A stretch of DNA of 45,159 nt from Candidatus Aenigmatarchaeota archaeon (lineage in GTDB: Archaea > Aenigmatarchaeota > Aenigmatarchaeia > CG10238-14 > SCSR01): the NCBI GenBank assembly GCA_018304615.1, contig JAGVVV010000009.1:1-45159 (forward strand), written 5' to 3'. Positions 36,002-44,597 of this stretch are shown here, one piece after another; positions within the stretch are counted from its first letter, which is position 1; each line of letters opens with the position of its first letter. A program made the position numbers and the translations under genes. The notes under the pieces are model-generated. The model ran no database searches and was not told where the DNA came from. It saw nothing but the letters and a program-made list of their open reading frames with translations.

Positions 36002-36343
36002 ATGAAAGCAGAGAAAAAGGCAATAATGATATGCTTCTCCGTCAGGTCTGGAGAAATGGATTCCAACTACGAGAGGAACAAGTTCTTCAGGGGCCTGTAC
36101 GGCTGGAAGCAGGTCATCAACAAGGACGGCAAGAAGTACGAGTATCACAGAGAGGGGATACTCACGGACATGCCTCACGAGAAAGTCGACCAGTCAAGCT
36201 TTATAGTCCCTGAGGGTTCATTCAAAGAGATGATGGAATTTATGCAGGAATGGCAAAATAAGGTTATGTGGAAGACATTCAAAATACTATTAGAAGGCAA
36301 AGATCCTTTCTCTGATTGGGAAGAGGAGGAAGAAGATGTCTGA
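36002..36343 (+). CDS. small protein of unknown function upstream of cdc48
   Basis: 113 aa; MKAEKKAIMICFSVRSGEMDSNYERNKFFRGLYGWKQ; acidic C-terminus. Confidence 0.8.
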   Translation: MKAEKKAIMICFSVRSGEMDSNYERNKFFRGLYGWKQVINKDGKKYEYHREGILTDMPHEKVDQSSFIVPEGSFKEMMEFMQEWQNKVMWKTFKILLEGKDPFSDWEEEEEDV

Positions 36344-36575
36344 TACTGAAGAGCAGAAATTCGCGGTTGCGATAACTAGGATAGTAGACAAGAAAACAAA
36401 ACAAGCCAGAGTAGAAATGAAGACTATGGGACAGGGAATTCCAATATCCGAAGCGATAATAATTTTGGAAGGATGGATGGAAAAGGTGAAGAAAGAACTG
36501 CAAAAGCCTTTCAATTTCGACAAGATGGTGTTCGAGATAGTTCCAAAGGAAAAGAAGGACGACGAAAATGGCTGA
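36336..36575 (+). CDS. small protein of unknown function, overlaps both neighbours
   Basis: 79 aa; 8-nt overlaps on both sides. Confidence 0.8.
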   Translation: MSDTEEQKFAVAITRIVDKKTKQARVEMKTMGQGIPISEAIIILEGWMEKVKKELQKPFNFDKMVFEIVPKEKKDDENG

Positions 36576-38856
36576 TGAAAAAGAACTCAGATTGAAAGTT
36601 GGGGAGCTGACAGCTAGAGAAGAGGCTGGAAGAGGTATAGTAAGAATCGATTCGAACATCATGCACAGGCTCGGCGTGAGAGAAGGGGATGTAATCGAGA
36701 TTGAAGGCGGGAGGAAGACTGCAGTCATCGCGGTTCGCGCTTATCCTGCTGATGTCGGTTTGAATATTGTCAGGATGGACGGGATAGTCAGAAGAAATTC
36801 TGAATCAGGAGTCGGGGAATTTGTCAAGCTGAGAAAAGCTGATGTAAAAGAGGCGAAAAAAGTTTCGATTGCTCCTGCTGAGAGAGGTTTGATAATCCAC
36901 ATTTCACCGAACTTGATCAAGCAGAACATTTACATGAGGCCTGTGACGAAAGGGGACATAATCGTTCCTTCGCCAGTGGTCAGGAAAAAGGCCAGAGGGA
37001 CCATGTTCGAAGATTTCTTCGGTTTTGATTTTGATGATTTCTTCTTCACGCCATTCCCTGGAGAGACCAGATTCGTGGTCACAAGCACAGAACCGCATGG
37101 AATAGTGAAGATCGGAGAGGTAACTGATTTGGAAATTTTGCCAGAACTTCCTGAGTCCATGAAGATGGAAGAGACAACGGTTCCTTCTGCAACTTATGAA
37201 GACATCGGTGGGATGAAGGTAGTCATACAGAAAGTCAGGGAGATGATAGAGCTGCCGTTGAGGCATCCTGAACTGTTTGAAAGACTGGGTGTGGAACCAC
37301 CGAAGGGAGTTATGCTGTATGGAGCTCCTGGTACTGGTAAGACTTTGCTTGCGAGAGCTGTTGCAAGTGAGTCTGGAGCGCATTTCATTTCGATTTCAGG
37401 CCCAGAAGTCATGAGCAAGTGGTACGGACAGTCTGAAGAGAACTTGAGAAAGATTTTCGAAGACGCCGAGAAAAATTCTCCATCGATAATTTTCATAGAT
37501 GAGATTGATTCTATTGCTCCTAAGAGAGAGGAGGTTACAGGAGAAGTTGAAAGGAGAGTGGTTTCTCAGTTGTTGACGTTGATGGACGGGTTGAAGAAAA
37601 GAGGAAAGGTTGTTGTTATCGCTGCGACCAACAGACCAAACGCAGTCGATCCGGCATTGAGAAGGCCTGGAAGGTTCGACAGGGAGATTGAGATTCCTGT
37701 TCCAAATAGAAATGGAAGATTGGAAATTTTGAAGATCCACACAAGAAACATGCCGATGAGTAAAGACGTTGATTTGAATTGGTTATCTGATATCACTTAT
37801 GGTTATGTCGGAGCAGACTTGTGGGCTTTGGCAAAAGAAGCTGCGATGTCTGCGTTGAGGAGAGTTCTACCAGAAATAAAATGGAAAGATGAAACAGAAC
37901 TGCCAAGAGAAGTGATGGAAAAACTCATTGTGACAAAAGAGGATTTCGAGAATGCTCTGCACATGGTAGAGCCTTCAGCGATGAGAGAAGTGTTGGTCGA
38001 GATTCCGAAGGTGAAGTGGACAGACATAGGTGGATTGGAAGAAGTGAAACAAGGCCTGAAAGAAATGGTCGAGTGGCCTTTGAAATCTCCTGAAAGTTTT
38101 GAAAGATTGGGAATCCAGCCACCGAGAGGTGTTCTCCTTTATGGGCCTCCGGGAACAGGGAAGACACTTCTTGCGAAAGCTGTTGCAAACGAATCCGGAG
38201 CTAACTTCATCTCTGTGAAAGGACCTGAACTAAAATCTAAATGGGTTGGAGAATCTGAGAGACTGGTCAGAGATTTGTTCAAGAGAGCCAAACAAGTAGC
38301 TCCTACTGTGATTTTCTTTGATGAGATTGACGCTCTGGCTCCGAAAAGAGGTGGATACTATGGTGAGCATGCAACCGAAAGCATAGTCTCTCAGTTATTG
38401 AGTGAATTGTCTGGAATAGAAGAGATGAAAGGTGTGGTTGTTATCGCTGCGACTAACAGACCGGACATGGTTGATCCTGCACTACTCAGACCAGGAAGAT
38501 TTGATAGGCAGATTCTCGTTCCAGCCCCTGATTTAGAATCCAGACTAGAGATTCTAAAAATTCAAACGAAGAGTATGCCTCTCAAGGATGTTGATTTGAA
38601 GAAGATTGCAGCTGAGACTGAAGGCTACAGCGGCGCTGACCTTGAATCTCTGGTGAGAGAAGCTGCGCTGGATGCTATGAGAGAGAACATGAAAGCAAAA
38701 GAAGTTAGGAAGGTTCATTTTGAAGAGGGCTTGAAAAGAGTGAGAGGATCGATGACAAAAGAAGTCCAAGCGCACTATGAGAAATTCATAGAAAGGCAGA
38801 AGAGGGTTAGAGGGACAGACGAAGAAATGAAAGAACAGTATGGTTACATTGGATAA
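36568..38856 (+). CDS. cdc48: Cdc48/VCP-type AAA+ ATPase
   Basis: N-domain; two AAA modules ([54 protein letters not shown]). Confidence 0.97.
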   Translation: MADEKELRLKVGELTAREEAGRGIVRIDSNIMHRLGVREGDVIEIEGGRKTAVIAVRAYPADVGLNIVRMDGIVRRNSESGVGEFVKLRKADVKEAKKVSIAPAERGLIIHISPNLIKQNIYMRPVTKGDIIVPSPVVRKKARGTMFEDFFGFDFDDFFFTPFPGETRFVVTSTEPHGIVKIGEVTDLEILPELPESMKMEETTVPSATYEDIGGMKVVIQKVREMIELPLRHPELFERLGVEPPKGVMLYGAPGTGKTLLARAVASESGAHFISISGPEVMSKWYGQSEENLRKIFEDAEKNSPSIIFIDEIDSIAPKREEVTGEVERRVVSQLLTLMDGLKKRGKVVVIAATNRPNAVDPALRRPGRFDREIEIPVPNRNGRLEILKIHTRNMPMSKDVDLNWLSDITYGYVGADLWALAKEAAMSALRRVLPEIKWKDETELPREVMEKLIVTKEDFENALHMVEPSAMREVLVEIPKVKWTDIGGLEEVKQGLKEMVEWPLKSPESFERLGIQPPRGVLLYGPPGTGKTLLAKAVANESGANFISVKGPELKSKWVGESERLVRDLFKRAKQVAPTVIFFDEIDALAPKRGGYYGEHATESIVSQLLSELSGIEEMKGVVVIAATNRPDMVDPALLRPGRFDRQILVPAPDLESRLEILKIQTKSMPLKDVDLKKIAAETEGYSGADLESLVREAALDAMRENMKAKEVRKVHFEEGLKRVRGSMTKEVQAHYEKFIERQKRVRGTDEEMKEQYGYIG

Positions 38857-38857
38857 T

Positions 38858-39595
38858 TTAAAGTGCTTTCCATAAAATTTTAAAATACGTTCTCAAACTA
38901 TCTGCAATTTCACTATTCTCTATTAAAATTCCTGTTGGTTCTGACCACATGATTATAGAAATTTTATCCCCATATATGTTAATCGCAATTTGGCCTACCG
39001 TATCTTTTGATAAATATTTGACCTTTGTATAAGGAAGTTTGGAAAGTTTAAATGCTCTGTTATTATCGTTTTTACTGAAAATCATTTTTATCGGGATTTT
39101 TTTATTTATTCTTCTTTTATGGAAATTAATCAAATAATTTTTAATCGGTTCTGGTGGTTTGTGAGCATGCAAAACTAAATTTTCTTTACCAGTAACAAGA
39201 ATGTCGTTGAGCAATGATTTGACACCTTTAATGCCTTTGTGTATACTAACAAAATTTTCTTCCTTAGGAATTTGCTTGATTTGTAAAAGATCAGAAAGAA
39301 TGGAACTTACGTTGACTTCTTTTCTTTTTAGTTTTTCCTTCTCTTCTTCCAGAATTTCCAAGAAATAATTGGGGTTAGAAGCTTTGAAATATCTCTTCTT
39401 ATTTTTCACGATATAACCAACCAAACCCATCTTCATCAAATCATCAAGGGAGTCGTAGACATTCCTTCTGTGAACGCCAGAAGATTTTGCTATATTTTCA
39501 GCAGTAGAAGAACCTGATTTCAGAAGGGAAAGATAAATTTTTGCCTTATTCCTTGAGAGTCCAAGCTGTTCGAGTTTTTTTAATCTATCAGGCAT
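38858..39595 (-). CDS. TrmB-family transcriptional regulator (paralogue 1)
   Basis: wHTH LGLSRNKAKIYLSLLKSG...SGVHRRNVYDSLDDLMKMGLV; TrmB-like C-domain. Confidence 0.87.
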   Translation of the reverse strand: MPDRLKKLEQLGLSRNKAKIYLSLLKSGSSTAENIAKSSGVHRRNVYDSLDDLMKMGLVGYIVKNKKRYFKASNPNYFLEILEEEKEKLKRKEVNVSSILSDLLQIKQIPKEENFVSIHKGIKGVKSLLNDILVTGKENLVLHAHKPPEPIKNYLINFHKRRINKKIPIKMIFSKNDNNRAFKLSKLPYTKVKYLSKDTVGQIAINIYGDKISIIMWSEPTGILIENSEIADSLRTYFKILWKAL

Positions 39596-40199
39596 GGACT
39601 AACACCTCCACTGGAGCAACAGAATTAGGATTGAACACATCAGCTTTAAGTCCAGCCAAGCGTGCTCCTCGTACCATCCTATCTTGATCATCTTTATATT
39701 CAATCAATTCAGGAGGCATTCTCATTCTGTCAACTAATTCTTCCCAATAACCATAATCAGGTTTTCTTACACCGATATCAGAAGGAATAAGAATTACATC
39801 AAAAGTTTGGCTCAAAGAATATTTCTTATCCCACCATTCTAACCATGGTCTGGGGCTGTTTGTAGCTAAACCAATCTTAAAATGACCTCTCAGATTTCTG
39901 AACCATTTCATTACATATGCGTATGGATAATGCGATTCAAGCACTTCATAATTTATTCGGTCCAGTTCAGAATCAGTGAATCCCTTTCCGTTTTCCTTAA
40001 AAACTGCATACCAAAAATCTCGTGGGGACATTTCCCCCAAAGAAAATGGAATCCAGTACTTATCTTTCGTTTGTTGTAAGACATCATTCTCAATGCCTAA
40101 TCTTTTTCCAATTTTTGTTACTGTAGGTGGAAATCCGTCGTAAATACAAACTCCACACAAATCTACTACTACACCTAAGGTTGCTTCAAGTTCTAACAT
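39588..40199 (-). CDS. HAD-superfamily hydrolase
   Basis: VVVDLCGVCIYDG, IGLATNSPRPWL, VRKPDYGYWEEL; overlaps the TrmB gene. Confidence 0.8.
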   Translation of the reverse strand: MLELEATLGVVVDLCGVCIYDGFPPTVTKIGKRLGIENDVLQQTKDKYWIPFSLGEMSPRDFWYAVFKENGKGFTDSELDRINYEVLESHYPYAYVMKWFRNLRGHFKIGLATNSPRPWLEWWDKKYSLSQTFDVILIPSDIGVRKPDYGYWEELVDRMRMPPELIEYKDDQDRMVRGARLAGLKADVFNPNSVAPVEVLVHA

Positions 40200-40274
40200 C
40201 CATTATTAGATAGTAAGAAAAACATAAGAGGTTTTGAAAAAATTTCTATTATGTAGGATAATTCAGAAAAAAAG

Positions 40275-40292
40275 TGGTGGTATAGGTAACCA
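40275..40292. promoter_or_regulatory. operator-like site A: TGGTGGTATAGGTAACCA
   Basis: matches reverse complement of site C (TGGTGGTGAAAATCACCA) at the same length; abuts TATA-like ATATATTG. Confidence 0.65.
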
Positions 40293-40335
40293 TATATTGA
40301 CATATCGTCTCTTTTCCATTTAACAAACAGATAAA

Positions 40336-41103
40336 ATGGGTGGACTGAAAGAGGCTCCTGGGATTGTTCCTGCTTTGGACACGACATTAGGAAAAGCGTT
40401 GTCACTCGCTTATGAACTCCGCGATTCCAAGGATAAAATAACTTTCTTGAAGTACGGAAGTTTCATCATGGATCCATGGGGGTATAAAAATTCTTTACCG
40501 CATTTCCAAGAGGTTGCTCCTGAATTGCCGATAGTGATAGACCGTCACAAAGGTGGCACGGATATACCGGAAGTTGTTAGGAATCAGGTTTTAGAAGTTA
40601 AGAACTATTCAAATGTCGTAGGGATGATTGCCGCACCTCTGGGTGCAGGAAGTTATAGAGACCTGAATGATCTAAAGAAAATTGGAACATTAGAAGCTTT
40701 TGTCGATACCTGTTTTGAACATCCTGCTATAACACCAATTATTGTTGTTGAGATGTCGCAGCCGGGAGCGCTTGCGTTCAGTGAGGAAAAGTATGCAGAC
40801 AAATTATGCAAAACCTGTTTGGATTATAATGTCAAATATATTGTTGCACCTGCTACACGACCACAAAGGATAACGAATCATAAGAGAATAGCACACGAAC
40901 TTAATAAAGAGGGAATTGAAATAATTTCTCCAGCCGTCGGACCTCAAAAAACTGGTGACCCGCTCAAGGACGCGATAGATGCAGTTGCAGCTGGTACAGA
41001 TCATGTAGTGGCAGGAAGGTCTATTTTAAAAGCCTCGAATCCCAAACAAGCAACAATTGACCTTTACGAGGCAATATTGCCAGTACATACAGCGCGACAA
41101 TAG
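40336..41103 (+). CDS. pyrF: orotidine 5'-phosphate decarboxylase family protein (archaeal type)
   Basis: PALDTTLG, FLKYGSFIM, DRHKGGTDIPEVV, VEMSQPGALAF, APATRPQRI, AGRSIL. Confidence 0.87.
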   Translation: MGGLKEAPGIVPALDTTLGKALSLAYELRDSKDKITFLKYGSFIMDPWGYKNSLPHFQEVAPELPIVIDRHKGGTDIPEVVRNQVLEVKNYSNVVGMIAAPLGAGSYRDLNDLKKIGTLEAFVDTCFEHPAITPIIVVEMSQPGALAFSEEKYADKLCKTCLDYNVKYIVAPATRPQRITNHKRIAHELNKEGIEIISPAVGPQKTGDPLKDAIDAVAAGTDHVVAGRSILKASNPKQATIDLYEAILPVHTARQ

Positions 41104-41143
41104 ACTAAAGAATTTTAACGAATAAAATGTAAAGAAGGATTTC

Positions 41144-42034
41144 ATGGATTTAAGTTGGCAGGAAGAAAAGGATGCACTAGGTGAAGAATTAGTTAGATTG
41201 GCTTATCAGTCACGATGTATAGAAACAATTTTCAACACAAGAGATCCAGAAAAAAGAAGGAATGGTTGGACTCTGAAAAATGGAACAAACAGCATTTATT
41301 ATATCAATTTTAGGAATGCTGGGAATTCGGCTGAATTCACAGCAAAGTTAGGCTATCTGATGGGAAGAGTTCTCCAAGAAGAAGTTAGAGATTTTGATTA
41401 TGATAATGATGTGATAATAGGAGTTGACATGGCTGGTGTTCCTTTAGTTTCGGCAGTCTCTACGTCTATGTACTATAGAACAAATGGTAGAGTTAAAATA
41501 AAATGGGGGTATACAAGACCTCTTCCAGGAGAGAAAATAAGAAACGTCGAAGATGCAAGAACAGTCCTTGAAGAATTAAAACGAAAAAATCTAAGTCTTG
41601 GTGAATGGGGTTCTCACAATCTTATTGAAGGAGAAATTTTGGATGGGCATCGAGCACTAATTTTTGATGATATGGTTACAGATTTTGCAAGTAAACTAAT
41701 TGCAAGGGAAGTAATCAGGTACGATGCAGATAGACGTAGAATAAGGGTAGTGTGCAACACATCAGTAGTTGGTGTAGATAGGGAACAGGGCGCAGACAAA
41801 ACAGCAAAAGAAGAGGGAATGAAATTGTTCCATGGAGTACCAATGAAGACTAAAGGTATGGCGTGGCTTGCAGGTGCGATGCCTCAAGAGCAGTACAAGT
41901 ATTTAATGGCGTTTGTCTATAAACCAGATTTATTTCAGGATATAGACAGAGATCCAAAAATAGATAAGGAAAAAGGAATAAGTTCTCCGGCCATGCGAGA
42001 AGCTCTTGAATTAGCTGCAAAGAGTGGTAATTAG
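41144..42034 (+). CDS. pyrE: orotate phosphoribosyltransferase-like protein
   Basis: LKNGTNSIYYINFR, VIIGVDMAGVPLVSAVS, HRALIFDDMVTDFASK, VVGVDREQGADKTAKEEG. Confidence 0.8.
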   Translation: MDLSWQEEKDALGEELVRLAYQSRCIETIFNTRDPEKRRNGWTLKNGTNSIYYINFRNAGNSAEFTAKLGYLMGRVLQEEVRDFDYDNDVIIGVDMAGVPLVSAVSTSMYYRTNGRVKIKWGYTRPLPGEKIRNVEDARTVLEELKRKNLSLGEWGSHNLIEGEILDGHRALIFDDMVTDFASKLIAREVIRYDADRRRIRVVCNTSVVGVDREQGADKTAKEEGMKLFHGVPMKTKGMAWLAGAMPQEQYKYLMAFVYKPDLFQDIDRDPKIDKEKGISSPAMREALELAAKSGN

Positions 42035-42045
42035 GTATCACCACT
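42023..42045. promoter_or_regulatory. operator-like site B: AGTGGTAATTAGGTATCACCACT
   Basis: inverted AGTGGT...ACCACT; shares TAGGTA core with site A; abuts TATA-like TTAATAAAAT before ATG 42082. Confidence 0.6.
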
Positions 42046-42081
42046 TAATAAAATCTTCTCATATCCCCATTAAAAGCTACC

Positions 42082-42609
42082 ATGACTTTGACAACTTTAA
42101 CCTTGGAAACGGAATCAAGAACTTTGAAAGATGTCATTGCTTATTTAGGAACACCGGCTCTTTATCCATACAAACATGAAGAATTGCCCAATCCAAAAGT
42201 TCAGGAATATGTTGCTGAGGTTTCATTTGGGTTAACTAAAACTGTTAAATCAGAGATTCTGGGGAAACGTACATATTTCTTTGATGGACACGGCTCTAGG
42301 AACGGAACTGATCAATATGAAAAACTTAAATTGATTTGTGGCGGTATTCCTGATGGAGAAAATGCAGTTTTAGTTTTTGGCAGACCGGAAGATAATAAAC
42401 CTGTTGGTATATTTATCCAAGGACTTGGGGATTTATTGGAGGCGTATCATATGCTTGGTATTTTGGGTGATAATGTCTTCTACTGGGACAGAAATAAACG
42501 TCAATTTGTCAACAAAAGGATAGAAAAACCGGAAGAAATGATTGAAATTGCAGATGCTATAAGTGAATTGAAAACCTTGGGTACAGAAGGAATTTTTGAA
42601 TTCAGTTAA
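42082..42609 (+). CDS. protein of unknown function in the TrmB-bracketed cluster
   Basis: 175 aa; no family recognised. Confidence 0.75.
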   Translation: MTLTTLTLETESRTLKDVIAYLGTPALYPYKHEELPNPKVQEYVAEVSFGLTKTVKSEILGKRTYFFDGHGSRNGTDQYEKLKLICGGIPDGENAVLVFGRPEDNKPVGIFIQGLGDLLEAYHMLGILGDNVFYWDRNKRQFVNKRIEKPEEMIEIADAISELKTLGTEGIFEFS

Positions 42610-42610
42610 T

Positions 42611-43600
42611 TTACCATCTTGATTTGTGAGCTTTTACTACTGCATCATTGATTCTCTCATCCATGTCAATTGCTGCATCTCTAGCTGCAAATTCAAATTT
42701 TTCATCTCCATACTTATCGAAATATTCAGGTTCTTTCCACGCAGCAATTATCCCTCTGGAAGAATTTACAAAAGCACCTCTTCCGTCATTACCTAAAAGG
42801 AAAGGTACATCTTCAGGCTTTCCTCCCTGCTGTTTTTTCTGTTTTAAACCAATGCCAGGTGATAGCCAAAGACTTCTAGGCATAAACCCCCTTAGAGATG
42901 GGCCGTCTACTGATGCATAAGTGAGTCCTACTACAGCACCAACTGATTTCCAACCTTCTTCTCCTTCCGTACCTTCACCCCATTTGTCTATATATTTAGC
43001 CACATGTTCGCAAACTTTCAATCCTGATTGAAGCTTTTCATCTTGTAGTTCAGTAGCAGATGGATTTGATGTCTTGTCTAAAACTTGTATTCCTTTTTTA
43101 TGGGCAATAACGTCGTTCCTGAATTGTCCAATGGAATCAGTCATTAAATAACTATTAACAGTCAAACAATCTAGATCGTAAGATGGTACTCTTTCCCCAC
43201 TCAATAATTTCACTCTGCCTAAGTGACCTTCAGAATATTTTTTTGCAGTCTCTTCAACTTCATCCCTCTTTCCGTCCTCTAATACCTGAAGACCTTTTGA
43301 ACGTGCATATAATATAGCTTCGGCAAAAGCTCTAATCCCAGGACCTTGATAACATTCATAAAAAGCTATGTTGAGCTTAGCAGCAGATAAAAGAGGATGA
43401 AGGGCATCTATAAGTCGTTTATCAAATTCTAAAAATGCAGCTCCAACTGCTTCAAAACTATCACCATATTTATCTAAATACCGTCTTTTCAAATGCTCAG
43501 GAATAAAATCTACATTTGGATCCAAACCTACAATGACATAACTTTCTTTTTCGTCAATAGCACGAAGCATTCTGTCAGAAAAGCTGTTTACAATTACCAT
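42611..43600 (-). CDS. pyrF: orotidine 5'-phosphate decarboxylase, bacterial type 2
   Basis: YVIVGLDPNVDFIPEHL, AKLNIAFYE, LEDGKRDEVEETAKKY, VLDKTSNPSATELQD, GAVVGLTY, FVNSSRGI. Confidence 0.9.
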   Translation of the reverse strand: MVIVNSFSDRMLRAIDEKESYVIVGLDPNVDFIPEHLKRRYLDKYGDSFEAVGAAFLEFDKRLIDALHPLLSAAKLNIAFYECYQGPGIRAFAEAILYARSKGLQVLEDGKRDEVEETAKKYSEGHLGRVKLLSGERVPSYDLDCLTVNSYLMTDSIGQFRNDVIAHKKGIQVLDKTSNPSATELQDEKLQSGLKVCEHVAKYIDKWGEGTEGEEGWKSVGAVVGLTYASVDGPSLRGFMPRSLWLSPGIGLKQKKQQGGKPEDVPFLLGNDGRGAFVNSSRGIIAAWKEPEYFDKYGDEKFEFAARDAAIDMDERINDAVVKAHKSRW

Positions 43601-43642
43601 TCTATCTGCTAACTATTCAAATATTATTGAAATAAGTCTATT

Positions 43643-43660
43643 TGGTGATTTTCACCACCA
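43643..43660. promoter_or_regulatory. operator-like site C: TGGTGATTTTCACCACCA
   Basis: perfect inverted TGGTGA-TTT-TCACCA; between divergent pyrF(-) and TrmB(+). Confidence 0.7.
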
Positions 43661-43693
43661 AAGTTAAATCTTTAAACTACAAGTAAAAAACTG

Positions 43694-44419
43694 ATGATAC
43701 AAGAATATCTGAGAGAAATTGGACTTTCAAGGAACGAAGCTAAAATTTACCAAGTACTAGTAGAACTTGGACCTTCACCTATAGGAGAAATTAGTTCAAA
43801 AACAAAAATCCACAGAAGGAATGTTTATGACTCCATAGAAAAACTGAAAGAAAAAGGTTTTGTTTCATGGACAATTAGAAATGAGAGGAAATATTTTGAG
43901 GCAACAAATCCTCAGAGAATAATCGATATCATAGAAGAGAAGAAAGAAAAGATAAAAGAAATTATACCAAAACTGCTTGCGAGCCAAAAGCCTAGTGACA
44001 AACAAAATGTTCGAATCTACACGGGAATTGAAAGCGAAAAAAGAATCTTTGATGACAAGCTAAAATTTAAAGAAGAACAGCTTGTTTTAGGGGCTCACAA
44101 TCCCTCGGATCATATCTCTAAACACCTCATGCTTTACCATAAAAAAAGGATTGCTAGGAAAATTCCGCTAAAAATGCTATATCCTAAAAATGAAACTAAG
44201 ACAGCAAAAAAGTTTGCCAAACTCAAATATATGAAAATTAGAATCCTGCCTTTATCGTTTAATTCTCCAATCGCAATCAATGTCTACGGAAATAAAGTGG
44301 CAATTCTCACTGGCTCTGGCAAAAGCTCTCCTATTTCTATATTAATTGAGGATAAGAATCTCAGTAATAATTTTAGAAATTACTTTTATGCTCTATGGAA
44401 AATTTCTCAGCCACTTTAA
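43694..44419 (+). CDS. TrmB-family transcriptional regulator (paralogue 2)
   Basis: wHTH IGLSRNEAKIYQVLVELG...TKIHRRNVYDSIEKLKEKGFV; clear paralogue of 38858-39595. Confidence 0.88.
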   Translation: MIQEYLREIGLSRNEAKIYQVLVELGPSPIGEISSKTKIHRRNVYDSIEKLKEKGFVSWTIRNERKYFEATNPQRIIDIIEEKKEKIKEIIPKLLASQKPSDKQNVRIYTGIESEKRIFDDKLKFKEEQLVLGAHNPSDHISKHLMLYHKKRIARKIPLKMLYPKNETKTAKKFAKLKYMKIRILPLSFNSPIAINVYGNKVAILTGSGKSSPISILIEDKNLSNNFRNYFYALWKISQPL

Positions 44420-44466
44420 AAGAAATCCTTTTTATACCCTCAAATCAAATTTAATGTAGTGATACA

Positions 44467-44568
44467 ATGAGCAACATGATGAAATACCTACTAATCGCAT
44501 TGGTAGTAATCGTTCTAGTAGTAGTCGTAATGGGCAACACTCTCGGACTAGGTTTCGGCCTATACTGA
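44467..44568 (+). CDS. 33-aa single-TM peptide (MSNMMKYLLIALVVIVLVVVVMGNTLGLGFGLY)
   Basis: hand translation; TATA-like TTTTTATACC about 35 nt upstream; absent from the ORF track. Confidence 0.6.
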   Translation: MSNMMKYLLIALVVIVLVVVVMGNTLGLGFGLY

Positions 44569-44597
44569 TTAGAAATTTTTTGATTTTTTACAAATTT

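Noticed and set aside
38830-38856. Possible HbYX proteasome-docking motif at the Cdc48 C-terminus (EQYGYIG)
   Set aside because: HbYX needs Tyr as the penultimate residue; here the last three residues are Y-I-G
39588-40199. HAD motif I DLCGV (no second Asp) as evidence of inactivity
   Set aside because: DLGGV-type motif I variants exist in HAD proteins annotated as active, so this is weak evidence
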